64,000 nt of DNA from Photobacterium angustum. Its GTDB lineage: Bacteria > Pseudomonadota > Gammaproteobacteria > Enterobacterales > Vibrionaceae. This document shows positions 24,399-33,208 of the stretch, one piece after another. Below the pieces are notes generated by a model. It did no database searches, was not told the origin of the DNA, and saw only the letters and a list, made by a program, of their open reading frames with translations. Where the stretch lies: the NCBI RefSeq assembly GCF_003026365.1, contig NZ_PYOM01000010.1, forward strand, positions 62,001 through 126,000, in the 5' to 3' direction. Within the stretch, counting starts at the first letter, position 1; the number at the start of each line of letters is the position of its first letter. Position numbers and translations under genes: made by a program.

Positions 24399-25472
24399 TT
24401 AACTCGTCGTGGTTGTAAGTCCATGCCATTGGTAATGATTGTTAGGCTTTTTACTCACAATACCTTCATCCAATAATTGTTTGAAAATACTATCCACCTC
24501 ATCGGTTGATATATTTAAAAACTTACTTACTGCGCGTTTACTGCAATTTACTTTATTATGGCTAAGCGCATCAATGGTTAACTCATAAGGTGTTTTAGGC
24601 AGCTCAGGTTCGACAATTATTTCTTCTTGCTCTTGCTCTTGCTCGTGAACATTGACTTCTGACGTTCCAACCGTTGAAGGGTCAAAATGCTCTAGCAGTT
24701 TAGGTTGTTCATATTCATTGTATCCTGCCATTTCTAACACTTTGTTATGGCGGAACTGATGACGGAAACGATTTTCTTCACCGATTAACCCCACAAAGAA
24801 TGCAGCAAAGAAATCTAATAATACTGATAGGAATACCACTAAACCTAGCTGCGCAGCTTGAGGAGTTACATGTAACGATTCCGCAAGACTATCGATCAAT
24901 CCTAAAACTGAGCCTTGGCTAACGACAGGAATGCTATCACGCTCCATTGCAAGTTTTTGTTGTTGCTTACGTAATTCATCATTTTGTTTTTGAATACGTG
25001 CAACACCAGAAGCAATGCGTTCCATCTGAATGTATTTTTCAGCCGCGACGTTATTGAGGTCAATTTGTTTTTCAATTGCTTCAATCTGCATGTTGAAAGC
25101 ATTGATTTTACTTTTTTGAACGTTAACTTCACTTTGCGCTTTATTCGTTGCGCTGTTAATACCGCCAATAGAGCCACCAATCGAAATTGCAGCAAGAACG
25201 GCGTAAAAGGTAAAAGCAGACAGAGTACCTGTATAGTTACGACGTGCTTTGCGTTCCCCAACTTCGTACCATGCGAAGAATTTTCCTAGTTCGAAAATAA
25301 CCGCCAATCCACCAAAGAGAAACTTCATTAATGGATCATCATCAATAGAAAGGAATAATAGCAGCGAGAAGATGATAGAGGCGAGAATCGCTGCACCTGT
25401 GAAACTATAAACTGTCCACATCGCAAAAAATCCTTTCGGGTAGCGGATGTGACTTTTCTGATCGTAAAGCAT
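24399..25472 (-). CDS. membrane protein with coiled coil and C-terminal winged-helix-like segment
   Basis: A 357-residue protein I cannot assign. Four hydrophobic segments are visible: SFTGAAILASIIFSLLLFL, FLFGGLAVIFELGKFFAW, LSAFTFYAVLAAISIGG, and after a coiled coil, AQLGLVVFLSVLLDFFAAFFVGLIG. The coiled coil (residues about 110-180) is rich in Gln, Glu and Lys. Then comes an acidic linker with a repeated EQEQEQEE. The C-terminal 70 residues (YELTIDALSHNKVNCSKRAVSKFLNISTDEVDSIFKQLLDEGIVSKK) look like a winged-helix fold. A phage or plasmid origin, or a role linking membrane and DNA, are guesses. Single gene. Confidence 0.7.
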   Translation of the reverse strand: MLYDQKSHIRYPKGFFAMWTVYSFTGAAILASIIFSLLLFLSIDDDPLMKFLFGGLAVIFELGKFFAWYEVGERKARRNYTGTLSAFTFYAVLAAISIGGSIGGINSATNKAQSEVNVQKSKINAFNMQIEAIEKQIDLNNVAAEKYIQMERIASGVARIQKQNDELRKQQQKLAMERDSIPVVSQGSVLGLIDSLAESLHVTPQAAQLGLVVFLSVLLDFFAAFFVGLIGEENRFRHQFRHNKVLEMAGYNEYEQPKLLEHFDPSTVGTSEVNVHEQEQEQEEIIVEPELPKTPYELTIDALSHNKVNCSKRAVSKFLNISTDEVDSIFKQLLDEGIVSKKPNNHYQWHGLTTTTS

Positions 25473-25869
25473 AAATTAAGTCTGAGTAATGAGCGTTTGC
25501 TCGCTTGTCGTTATTAACGCCAAGCAAAAAAAGGGTCTATAGGATACCTTAAAATTGTTGCCATCCCTTATAAAACCTAGCGTGTTGTGTTTTTTCGATG
25601 AAAATTTACACACCGCTTTCATTGCTGTTTAAAATGCCACCACCGGGTGATTACAAACTAAACATAATCGAAGGTTAAATAAGATTGATGTGTCGAGGAG
25701 GGAATATCTAACATGATGTTTGGTGGTCATTTATTGCTAAATCTGTGAGTCTTTATCAACCTTTTATGTAAACTAATTAATACGGAATGAGATAAATTGT
25801 CATTATACTGACAAAAATATCTAGCATTATTTGAATAATACAAGCAATAAAATAACCACAGGTAGTTTT
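25473..25869. other. 397-base divergent intergenic region
   Basis: Separates the membrane/coiled-coil gene from a small plus-strand gene. A strong GAGGAGGG (25695-25702) precedes an 11-codon frame, ATG at 25713 to TGA at 25746-25748 (MMFGGHLLLNL). This could be a leader peptide, but nothing supports translation beyond the ribosome site. Otherwise no repeats or hairpins stand out. Confidence 0.4.
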
Positions 25870-26316
25870 GTGAAATATCAACCTCAATCGAATGTGATGG
25901 GAAGTATCGATCAACAGGTTAGGGATAACACAACACCGATTTATTACACTGAAAGAGAACGCGTAATGTATGAGCGCTTAGGACAGTCCTACGCGTGGTA
26001 CAAAATTATGGACGATGAATTATCGCTCATAGAGCAAAAGTGTCTAAGTGCTTTTTATGATACTTGGCCTCAATTGAAAAAGTTTGGTTTTCAAAGTTGT
26101 AAGGAAATTGTTAGTAATAAAGTACATGTGATGTTTGAAATTCAACGAATTAAGACCAAATACCCAGCTTCAGAACAACAACAAACATTTTTAAATAACT
26201 TATTGATAAAAAGAGATTTATTGTATCCTGAATGGTTAAGAGCCAAAAAGTCTTTAGAGTATATAGAATCTGAAAAAGCCTATTTACGTGCAGTTAAAGA
26301 TATCTCCCATAATTAA
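25870..26316 (+). CDS. hypothetical protein
   Basis: A 148-residue soluble protein without signal peptide or membrane segment, which I do not recognise. It reads VKYQPQSNVMGSIDQQVRDNTTPIYYTERERVMYERLGQSYAWYKIMDDE and ends in a helical, charged region (EYIESEKAYLRAVKDISHN). The GTG at 25870 has CAGG seven bases upstream and is preferred. A TTG at 25831 would add 13 residues without a ribosome site. A second small gene follows 57 bases later, so the pair may be cotranscribed. Coding character is moderate. Confidence 0.6.
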   Translation: MKYQPQSNVMGSIDQQVRDNTTPIYYTERERVMYERLGQSYAWYKIMDDELSLIEQKCLSAFYDTWPQLKKFGFQSCKEIVSNKVHVMFEIQRIKTKYPASEQQQTFLNNLLIKRDLLYPEWLRAKKSLEYIESEKAYLRAVKDISHN

Positions 26317-26373
26317 TTATGTAAAAAGCTGACCTATACTTATTGTTAATTTAACGGTTAAGGAGGGTCAGTG

Positions 26374-26625
26374 ATGTTCTTTACCAGTGAACATAAAATG
26401 ACAAATGAAGAGCAATTTTTCATTAAGTCGCAGCATATGGGGCGTAATCTGCCATCTAATTTACAATTACACCTTTCTTTAATTTATGTTGATAATCAAA
26501 CGTTTCAATGTGTTTGGGAAGCAGAATCCCTTGAAATGGTCGAGGATTATGTAGAAGCTCAATTAGCAGATTGTTGTCAAAGTCACTATTTTGAAGTTGA
26601 TCCATTCTCGGCTATTGGCGCCTAA
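26374..26625 (+). CDS. small hypothetical protein
   Basis: An 83-residue acidic protein (MFFTSEHKMTNEEQFFIKSQ... FQCVWEAESLEMVEDYVEAQLADCCQSHYFEVDPFSAIGA). The pattern C-x-W-E-A-x-S, a helix, then FEVD loosely recalls small ferredoxin-fold proteins such as DUF4242, but I would not assign it. AAGGAGG at 26360-26366 is a near-perfect Shine-Dalgarno and is seven bases from the ATG at 26374; a GTG at 26371 is closer than ideal. No terminator follows before ansB. Confidence 0.6.
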   Translation: MFFTSEHKMTNEEQFFIKSQHMGRNLPSNLQLHLSLIYVDNQTFQCVWEAESLEMVEDYVEAQLADCCQSHYFEVDPFSAIGA

Positions 26626-26840
26626 AAATTTGTTATTAATATAATTAATATGTTGTTCTGATGTGATGGATTAAAATATAACGTCTTATTATTGTTAATG
26701 CTTGTATTGCGTTATTCCTTTGTGTGATGAATATCGAATTATCATTTATATGAAGAGTGATTCTCTGCGCAAAAATGATTTCTATTAATAACTACTCTCA
26801 GCCTATAAATATTTTGTAATAAATATCGAGAGAAGTATTA

Positions 26841-27908
26841 ATGAAAAAGAATTTAATTTGCTTAGGTATCTTAGTTGCTGGTTTAAGTTTTCAATCATCC
26901 TCTTTTGCTCAAGGCACAGAACTGCCTAATATTAAGATCTTAGCAACGGGAGGCACAATAGCCGGTGCAGGTCAATCAGCAACCGGCAGTGCGTATACTT
27001 CAGGACAAGTTGGTATTGATGCCCTTATTAATGCTGTACCTGAAATGGCAAAAATTGCAGATATCAGTGGCGAGCAAGTTGCGAATATTGGTTCGCAAGA
27101 CATGAACGATCAGGTATGGCTGACGTTAGCTAAACGTGTCAATGAACTCTTAGCGAAAGATGATGTTGACGGTATTGTCATTACACATGGTACTGACACC
27201 ATGGAAGAGACAGCATACTTCTTAAACTTAACCGTGAAGAGTGACAAACCTGTCGTATTAGTGGGTGCAATGCGTCCATCAACGGCTATGAGTGCAGATG
27301 GACCTGTTAACTTATACAACGCAGTGATCACCGCTGCTGACACTGATTCAAAAGGTCGTGGTGTTTTAATGGCGATGAATGATGTGATCTTGGATGCGCG
27401 TGATGTCACTAAGACCAGTACGACAGCTGTCGATACATTTAAATCACCTAATTTTGGTGAGTTAGGTTACATCCATAATGGCGATGCTGTGTATCAACGT
27501 AGCCCAGAGCGTCATAATACGAAAGATTCTAAGTTTGATATATCGAAAGTGAAAGCCTTACCTAAAGTTGGGATCGTTTATAACTATTCCAACGCCTCTG
27601 ATTTACCTGTTAAAGCGCTAATTGATGCAAAATTTGATGGTATTGTGAGTGCTGGTGTCGGCAATGGTAATATCTATAAAGGTATTTTCGAACAACTCGC
27701 TAAAGCAAGTAAAGACGGGATCATGGTAGTTCGAAGCTCTCGTGTGCCTACTGGCGCGACAACACTTGCGGCAGAAATCGATGATAGTAAATATGGTTTT
27801 GTTGCATCCGGAACTCTAAATCCCCAAAAAGCCCGTATTCTATTAATGTTGTCATTAACACAAACAAATAATTATCGTGATGTACAAAAGATGTTTCAGT
27901 ATTACTAG
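26841..27908 (+). CDS. ansB: periplasmic L-asparaginase (type II)
   Basis: A 355-residue secreted amidohydrolase that splits L-asparagine into aspartate and ammonia in the periplasm. The signal peptide (MKKNLICLGILVAGLSFQSSSFA) is cleaved before QGTELP. The first catalytic Thr is in ILATGGTIAGAG and the second triad in DGIVITHGTDTMEETAYFLNL (Thr, Asp), with Lys near AMNDVILDARDV. The length and both signatures match E. coli AnsB. GAGAGAAG lies about six bases before the ATG. It is monocistronic and convergent with an ScsC-like gene, with a terminator between. Confidence 0.95.
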   Translation: MKKNLICLGILVAGLSFQSSSFAQGTELPNIKILATGGTIAGAGQSATGSAYTSGQVGIDALINAVPEMAKIADISGEQVANIGSQDMNDQVWLTLAKRVNELLAKDDVDGIVITHGTDTMEETAYFLNLTVKSDKPVVLVGAMRPSTAMSADGPVNLYNAVITAADTDSKGRGVLMAMNDVILDARDVTKTSTTAVDTFKSPNFGELGYIHNGDAVYQRSPERHNTKDSKFDISKVKALPKVGIVYNYSNASDLPVKALIDAKFDGIVSAGVGNGNIYKGIFEQLAKASKDGIMVVRSSRVPTGATTLAAEIDDSKYGFVASGTLNPQKARILLMLSLTQTNNYRDVQKMFQYY

Positions 27909-27954
27909 GCTGTTTTTTCTAGGATCGAGTTTCTCATAAACGTAGTTTTGTATA

Positions 27955-27983
27955 GTAAAAAGCCAGTCTTCCTGACTGGCTTG
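27955..27983. terminator. terminator between ansB and the ScsC-like gene
   Basis: AAGCCAGTC - TTCCT - GACTGGCTT, between convergent genes. The minus strand has a clear T-run (TTTTTACT), and the plus side only TTG, so it mainly serves the minus-strand gene. Confidence 0.75.
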
Positions 27984-28007
27984 ATACTCGCTTAATAACG
28001 TACTGAA

Positions 28008-28787
28008 TTATTTAGCGTTGCTCTTTACTTCCGCAATGGCATCTTTAAGCCCCTGAGGATCGTAGCCATTGATAATGTGAACATTGTCTGTAGTTACATT
28101 ATCTGTTGGCATAACAATTAATGCCGGTGTTCCTTGAAAACCTAATTGACTAAATAGTTGGAAGTTGCCTTCAAAACTATTATTCGCATCAAACTTACTG
28201 ATATCAATGCCCAACTTAGTTGCGATATCATTAATATCTTGTTTTGTTAATTTGCCTTCATCTTTACCAGAGGCAAATACGGCATTATGGTATTTACTGT
28301 AAAGGTCACTGCCTTTATGGGCAAAAATCCAGTTACCCATATCTGCCGCATATTTTGATGCTTCCCAACGTGACGCAAAGATTGGCGTTTCTTTGAAAAT
28401 GAATTTAACATCAGGGTTTTCAGCTTCAAGTTGTTTCACAGTAGGTGAAATCTTTGAGCAGAACATGCATTGGTAATCAAAAAACTCAATAACGTTTACT
28501 TTGGCATCTTTAGGGCCAATATATGGCGTTTTAGCATCTTTAATAAGTTGGTCAGCATAAGTCACGACAGTTTGCTTCGCTGACTGTATCTGCTTTTCCA
28601 TCTGTTGCTTTTGCAGTGTTTCTGATGCTTTTACCAAAACTTCAGGGTGCTCAATAATATATTGGCTTGCAATTTTTTCAATTTGCGCTTTTTGCTCAGG
28701 GCTAAAGTCTTTATTATTAACTGCAGTTGTTTCATTACAGCCAGCTAATAGTGCTGTCACCATAAGCGGTAGAATTAGTTTTTTCAT
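28008..28787 (-). CDS. scsC: ScsC-like DsbA-family thiol oxidoreductase, lipoprotein
   Basis: A 259-residue DsbA-fold protein. It starts with a lipoprotein signal (TALLAGC, Cys about 17). A helical N-terminal extension follows (PEVLVKASETLQKQQMEKQIQSAKQTVV), which in ScsC and related proteins drives trimerisation. VIEFFDYQCMFCSKISPTV holds the CMFC redox motif, and QGTPALIV is the cis-Pro loop. ScsC proteins are isomerases or chaperones kept reduced by ScsB, so the scsB gene at 15.4 kb is a plausible partner; the link is inferred. ScsC proteins known to me are soluble, so the lipid anchor is unusual. It is a single gene with a terminator shared with ansB. Confidence 0.78.
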   Translation of the reverse strand: MKKLILPLMVTALLAGCNETTAVNNKDFSPEQKAQIEKIASQYIIEHPEVLVKASETLQKQQMEKQIQSAKQTVVTYADQLIKDAKTPYIGPKDAKVNVIEFFDYQCMFCSKISPTVKQLEAENPDVKFIFKETPIFASRWEASKYAADMGNWIFAHKGSDLYSKYHNAVFASGKDEGKLTKQDINDIATKLGIDISKFDANNSFEGNFQLFSQLGFQGTPALIVMPTDNVTTDNVHIINGYDPQGLKDAIAEVKSNAK

Positions 28788-29043
28788 TTTATCTCTATAC
28801 GTTAGATAGCGTATTAATTATCAACAATTAAATGATATAGAGTATGAATGTAACCTGAATCAATTTATTAAATATTTATTTTCAAATAAAAGATTCAATA
28901 GAAAAAAGGGATAGCTAATTAAAGTGTTATATAAAACGTAGATCTTATTTTCCATTATTCGAAAATTTCATTGTGATGAGTTGCGCATAATTATGAATGC
29001 TTTTGTTGTAAATTATTCATAACGAATGAACAGAGATCTTATT

Positions 29044-29763
29044 ATGAATAAAAAATTTACATTATTAGCCGTTAGCTCATTATTTGCTTTATCGACAATT
29101 TCTACAGCGGCTTTTGCGGATCCCAAAGTACCGGCGACAGATCCTGGTTATAGTTCGATCCAAATAATGGAAATGGGACAACCAAAAGATGTTCATTGGA
29201 TCTCAGTTAAGCAAATTGCTGAAAAATTAAAAGGTAAGCCACCAATGGCTGTCGGCTTTGATATTGATGACACGGTGTTATTTAGTACGCCGGGTTTCTA
29301 TCGTGGTAAGCAGGAGTTTTCTCCTAATGGTTTTTCATACCTACATGAGCAGAAGTTCTGGGATAAAATGAACTGTGAGTGGGAAAAATTCAGTCTACCG
29401 AAGCAAATAGGTAAAGAGCTGATTGCTATGCACCAAAAACGTGGCGATCAAATTTATTTTATTACAGGTCGTACAGCATCAAAATGTGAAATTACCACAC
29501 AATATTTAAAAGATGTGTTTGGTATTAAAAATATGCATAAGGTTATATTTGCAGGTTCAAGTAAAACAGAATTTACTAAAACGCCTTACATAAAAGAAAA
29601 TAATATTAAGTTATACTATGGTGATTCTGACGGTGATATTATTTCTGCTCGCAAAGCTGGAGCAGAAGGTATTCGTATTATGCGAGCTGCCAACTCAAGT
29701 AACCGACCAATTGCTAAAAATGGCGTATACGGTGAAGAAGTCGTTACTAATTCACAGTACTAG
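29044..29763 (+). CDS. aphA: class B acid phosphatase
   Basis: A 239-residue periplasmic HAD-fold phosphatase and phosphotransferase active on nucleoside monophosphates. A signal peptide (MNKKFTLLAVSSLFALSTISTAAFA) precedes DPKVPATDPG. The nucleophile motif is VGFDIDDTVLFS (DxDDT, residues about 68-77). IYFITGRTASKCEITTQYL is motif II with Arg, and YYGDSDGDIISAR is motif IV. A conserved Lys is in SSKTEFTK. The usual length for AphA is about 237. The ATG at 29044 gives a classical signal peptide; an ATG at 29026 would add MNRDLI without a ribosome site. A terminator follows. Confidence 0.94.
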   Translation: MNKKFTLLAVSSLFALSTISTAAFADPKVPATDPGYSSIQIMEMGQPKDVHWISVKQIAEKLKGKPPMAVGFDIDDTVLFSTPGFYRGKQEFSPNGFSYLHEQKFWDKMNCEWEKFSLPKQIGKELIAMHQKRGDQIYFITGRTASKCEITTQYLKDVFGIKNMHKVIFAGSSKTEFTKTPYIKENNIKLYYGDSDGDIISARKAGAEGIRIMRAANSSNRPIAKNGVYGEEVVTNSQY

Positions 29764-29775
29764 TCGTTAATGAAT

Positions 29776-29806
29776 AAAAAAAGCGACCGTTATGGTCGCT
29801 TTTTTA
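29776..29806 (+). terminator. terminator of aphA
   Basis: AGCGACC - GTTAT - GGTCGCT with A7 before and T6 after. It lies between convergent genes and may act on both strands. Confidence 0.88.
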
Positions 29807-30136
29807 TATATGTTTATTTCGTTGTGCCCAACAGCCAATAAAGATAAAAAAGATGCTTATAATACAAACTGACAAATAATTAGGAAGATTTAACAGCTCA
29901 CGATATACCAAAGGTGATAAATTGATAATTAAAAAGCCATAACCAAAGGCATTAACAAAAATAAATACAATAGTCCTAATAATAAAATTGTAATGGGACA
30001 AATGCCTACGTAAAAAGCGATTAAAATCCCCACCGAAAACAACCAATGAACAAGCGACAATCGCGGTTGAAATATCATCTAACCAAGGACGTATATCGTG
30101 TCCTAAATCAGATAAAAGACGAATAATGAGATCCAT
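29804..30136 (-). CDS. DUF3392-like membrane protein
   Basis: A 110-residue inner-membrane protein with three or so hydrophobic segments (ISTAIVACSLVVFGG, FIIRTIVFIFVNAFGYGFLI, LSVCIISIFFIFIGCWA). The N-terminal LIIRLLSDLGHDIRPWLDDISTA followed by DFNRFLRRHLSHYNFIIRT fits a short family conserved in vibrios (DUF3392 from memory). Function unknown. The gene ends inside the aphA terminator, in convergent orientation. The ATG at 30136 is the only good start. Confidence 0.72.
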   Translation of the reverse strand: MDLIIRLLSDLGHDIRPWLDDISTAIVACSLVVFGGDFNRFLRRHLSHYNFIIRTIVFIFVNAFGYGFLIINLSPLVYRELLNLPNYLSVCIISIFFIFIGCWAQRNKHI

Positions 30137-30392
30137 GTAAGTATACTATTTCTGCTAAATAATGACGTTTGAGAGTAGTTGTGTTGTTGATAAAAAACTA
30201 GTGCAGTAGTACAAACTTGCCAAGAAGATCACGGCATACAGAGATATACTTAACTGGCTTCGATTACAGTATTTAGAATCTTGTCGTGGATCTGAGTACG
30301 AAGAAGGCATAACTATTTCTTTCCATATTGCTATATAACGATTTAACGCTCTCTATGGTAAAATTGACGTAAGAAATGCAGAGAGTAAACAC

Positions 30393-30806
30393 ATGTTAGT
30401 TATTTCAAATTCAGTCCAACTTGCCGATTGGGAAATAGAGCTTACCGCTATCCGAGCTCAAGGTGCTGGTGGTCAGAACGTCAACAAAGTGTCGAGCGCA
30501 ATCCATTTACGGTTTGATATCAACCGTTCATCATTACCGGGCTTTTACAAAGAACGCCTTTTAAAACTATCTGATAGCCGTATCACAAAAGATGGTGTCA
30601 TTGTTATCAAAAGCCAGCAACATCGTACTCAAGAGATGAACCGCGAGGAAGCATTAACACGACTAAAAACGCTTATTCAAAGTGTTATGACAACGCAGAA
30701 AGCACGTAAAGCGACACGTCCGACTAAAAACTCACAGGTACGTCGTGTCGATAAGAAAACCCAGCGAGGGAAAACCAAAAACCTCAGAGGTAAAGTGAAT
30801 TTTTAA
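30393..30806 (+). CDS. arfB: alternative ribosome-rescue factor B (peptidyl-tRNA hydrolase)
   Basis: A 137-residue release-factor-like hydrolase (ArfB, formerly YaeJ) that frees ribosomes stalled at mRNA ends. The catalytic GGQ is in RAQGAGGQNVNKVSSAIHLRF (residues about 23-43). It lacks the codon-recognition domain of true release factors. The basic C-terminal tail (KNSQVRRVDKKTQRGKTKNLRGKVNF) is the part that enters the empty mRNA channel. AGAGAGTAA precedes the ATG. It is monocistronic, with no terminator obvious in the 120 bases after it. Confidence 0.94.
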   Translation: MLVISNSVQLADWEIELTAIRAQGAGGQNVNKVSSAIHLRFDINRSSLPGFYKERLLKLSDSRITKDGVIVIKSQQHRTQEMNREEALTRLKTLIQSVMTTQKARKATRPTKNSQVRRVDKKTQRGKTKNLRGKVNF

Positions 30807-30937
30807 TCAAAATTAATGTGACCTTTATGGCATAAGTTGCTGTAAAGAAGTGACATTGTGATACCTAACCGAATATCTTTGCTATCAATAGCTGTGTAAA
30901 TTCTTTATTTGCATTTATTCATTATTGGGTGGCAGGG

Positions 30938-31387
30938 ATGTTCGAGAAAAAAACACTTCAACTTTTACAATTGTTTTATCGTGAAACAGAGCGTGTACGT
31001 TTATTCACTTTAGACGATCTCCCTCCATTAGCTGTTGAACAGCAACAACAAATGAATCTGTGGTTAGAAACAAAACGCAATTTTGAACGCAATGAGATTG
31101 TGGAACAGGTATGGTTAAAAACTTGTAGTGCAGGATACATAACAGAATTAAGGCTACATGATGACGGTACGCTTGATGAATACACGTTATTCAATCGTCT
31201 ACACACCACAGGCTATTGGGAGCTAGTAGATGGAGCGATCGAAATAGAAATTAAAAAAGCAGAGAATACCTATCGTTTTGCTGTCTTTGCTAACCGTCAC
31301 GCTAATATCCATTCTGCTATCGAGTACAAAAATGGCGAGCTGCATTCGTATCTTAAATTAGCGCAAACACGACCTATTAAATTCTAA
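30938..31387 (+). CDS. hypothetical protein
   Basis: A 149-residue soluble protein I do not recognise. It has an N-terminal helical part (MFEKKTLQLLQLFYRETERVRLFTLDDLPPLAVEQQQQMNLWLETKRNFERNEIVEQVW) and a beta-rich C-terminal half with a repeating pattern (ELRLHDDGTLDEYTLFNRLHTTGYWELVDGAIEIEI), which suggests a small barrel or lipocalin-like sheet. No signal peptide or membrane segment. The ATG at 30938 has GGGTGG five bases upstream; the GTG at 30929 overlaps that site. It sits between arfB and the aspartoacylase gene on the same strand. Confidence 0.65.
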   Translation: MFEKKTLQLLQLFYRETERVRLFTLDDLPPLAVEQQQQMNLWLETKRNFERNEIVEQVWLKTCSAGYITELRLHDDGTLDEYTLFNRLHTTGYWELVDGAIEIEIKKAENTYRFAVFANRHANIHSAIEYKNGELHSYLKLAQTRPIKF

Positions 31388-31476
31388 TCTATAGCTTTTT
31401 GGTTGATAAAATAGACTGGTATCGATGTATATTATCAGTACACTGATAAAAGGTTTGGATATTAGGAAGGTCAAGG

Positions 31477-32364
31477 ATGAGTAAGATAAATAAAGTTGCA
31501 GTTGTTGGTGGTACTCACGGTAATGAATTTAGTGGTATTTACTTACTCAAAAAGTGGCAAAGTGATCCCCTGCAATTAGCGCGTGAGAGTTTTTCTGTCG
31601 ATACTGTATTTGCTAACCCAAAAGCATACGGTGAAAATAAGCGGTATGTTGATCATGATTTGAATCGCCAATTTGGTATTGATGATCTTGCGAATAATGA
31701 GTTGACGAGTTATGAACAAACTCGCGCTAAAGCAATTAATCAGCAAATTGGACCAAAAGGAAAAGCAAATAGTGATTTTATTATCGATTTGCATAATACG
31801 ACCAGTAACATGGGGCCTTCATTAATCTTACTTCAGTCAGATCTGTTTAATCGTCAGTTAGGGGCGTATGTTAAGTCTAAAATGCCAAAAGCTGTGGTGG
31901 TATTTGAAGATCATACCTCTGTTGATGAGCATTTATTTCTTTGCTCAATTGCGAAGCAAGGTGTGATTGTTGAAATAGGGCCGCAACCACAATCGGTTAT
32001 ACGTCAAGATGTATTAGATTGGATGGAAGCGATGACAAAACATATTTTGGATTTTGTTCATTTAAATAACACTAATGAAGTGCCTGACTTACCTGCAAGT
32101 TATGACGCTTACCGTTATGAAGAAACCCTCAAGCTTCCAGTAGATGAACAGGGGGAGCGAATTGGCATGGTTCATCAATCTGTTCAAGATAATGATTTTG
32201 AACCACTGCGCTCAGGCGACCCTATTTTCACCTTGTTTGATGGTACAGAGATTTTCTGGGAAGGGGATTATGAAGCGTATCCTCACTTTATTAATGAAGC
32301 CGCTTATTATGATAATAATCTTGCGATGTCATTAGGCAAGAAAATCGTGGTATCAACAAACTAA
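31477..32364 (+). CDS. aspartoacylase (AspA/AstE family zinc deacylase)
   Basis: A 295-residue zinc carboxypeptidase-like enzyme that splits N-acyl-aspartate into a fatty acid or acetate and aspartate. Zinc ligands are His and Glu in VVGGTHGNEFSGIYLL (residues about 13-21) and His in DFIIDLHNTTSNMGPSL (about 105). VDHDLNRQF carries the substrate-binding Asn-Arg. VIVEIGPQPQSV holds the catalytic Glu. This pattern favours aspartoacylase over succinylglutamate desuccinylase. GGAAGG lies about ten bases before the ATG. Single gene, closed by a bidirectional terminator. Confidence 0.9.
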   Translation: MSKINKVAVVGGTHGNEFSGIYLLKKWQSDPLQLARESFSVDTVFANPKAYGENKRYVDHDLNRQFGIDDLANNELTSYEQTRAKAINQQIGPKGKANSDFIIDLHNTTSNMGPSLILLQSDLFNRQLGAYVKSKMPKAVVVFEDHTSVDEHLFLCSIAKQGVIVEIGPQPQSVIRQDVLDWMEAMTKHILDFVHLNNTNEVPDLPASYDAYRYEETLKLPVDEQGERIGMVHQSVQDNDFEPLRSGDPIFTLFDGTEIFWEGDYEAYPHFINEAAYYDNNLAMSLGKKIVVSTN

Positions 32365-32396
32365 TATTTAGCCCATATCATTAGTAATCAAATAAT

Positions 32397-32437
32397 AGCC
32401 CGTAACAGACGTACATTGTTCTGTTACGGGCTTTTTA
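32397..32437. terminator. terminator, aspartoacylase gene / ABC importer
   Basis: 12-bp perfect stem AGCCCGTAACAG / CTGTTACGGGCT with a 12-base loop and T5 on the plus side, between convergent genes. The minus side has a weaker run (CTATTATTTG). Confidence 0.83.
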
Positions 32438-32454
32438 GTTGTTACTATTATTAG

Positions 32455-33207
32455 TTAATGCGTTGTTTTCATTACTACAATAGGGTTGTGATCAACCATA
32501 ATGATATGCGAATCAACATTAAATACAGCAGAGATAAGTTCACTTGTTACTGTAGTTTTAGGCGACCCATAGTCGAATAATTTGCCGTTATGTAGTACCG
32601 CAATATGGTCGGCATATTGAAGTGCCAAGTTAAGATCGTGGATCACCATAATCACGCATGCCCCAGTGCGCTTAGTATAGGATCGAACATAATTGAGCAA
32701 TCGTAATTGGTTTTGCATATCAAGTGCTGAAGTTGGCTCATCTAACAGCAATACTTTAGGGGCGTTTATTAACGCTTGCGCAAGCCCTACCATTTGGCTT
32801 TCACCACCAGAGAGTGCAAAACATTGTTTATTAGCGAGGTGTAAAATCCCCATATCTTTTAATAAGAATAACCCTTGCTCTGCACTTTCTTTTTTCGCGA
32901 TCAAAGACGTTGAGTGAATGTTCATTGTCGTGATCAATAACTCGAGTACCGTAACGTTAGCGTGAATGCGATGCTCCTGCGGTAAATAGCCAATATCTTT
33001 TAACGACAGCGGTTTTTTAACGTATTGAATTTGGTCAGGGTATTGTTTAAGCAGCGCTGTCATTTGGCGTAAGAGTGTCGATTTACCGGCACCGTTTTTT
33101 CCTATTAAGGCTACCATTTCGCCGTCGTGGATAGTGGGCAGTGTTAAGTTATTTAAGACCGACTGCTTGCCAAATGTCACTGTGATATTGTTGATATCAA
33201 GGCTCAT
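32455..33207 (-). CDS. iron-siderophore/heme-type ABC importer, ATPase
   Basis: A 250-residue ATP-binding subunit of the FecE/FhuC/BtuD type. Walker A is GKNGAGKST (residues about 36-44), the Q-loop is in YLPQEHR, the signature is LSGGESQ, Walker B is VLLLDEPTSALD and the switch His is in VIMVIHDLN. It powers uptake through the permease encoded directly upstream (stop and start one base apart). It is last in a three-gene operon preceded by a Fur box, which points to ferric-siderophore or heme. The exact substrate cannot be read. Confidence 0.9.
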   Translation of the reverse strand: MSLDINNITVTFGKQSVLNNLTLPTIHDGEMVALIGKNGAGKSTLLRQMTALLKQYPDQIQYVKKPLSLKDIGYLPQEHRIHANVTVLELLITTMNIHSTSLIAKKESAEQGLFLLKDMGILHLANKQCFALSGGESQMVGLAQALINAPKVLLLDEPTSALDMQNQLRLLNYVRSYTKRTGACVIMVIHDLNLALQYADHIAVLHNGKLFDYGSPKTTVTSELISAVFNVDSHIIMVDHNPIVVMKTTH

Positions 33208-33208
33208 G

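Noticed and set aside
26626-26840. FNR/CRP-like site upstream of ansB (ATGAT-TTCT-ATTAA, 26775-26788)
   Set aside because: Only 8 of 10 consensus bases match, in AT-rich DNA, too weak to list despite known FNR/CRP control of ansB in E. coli.
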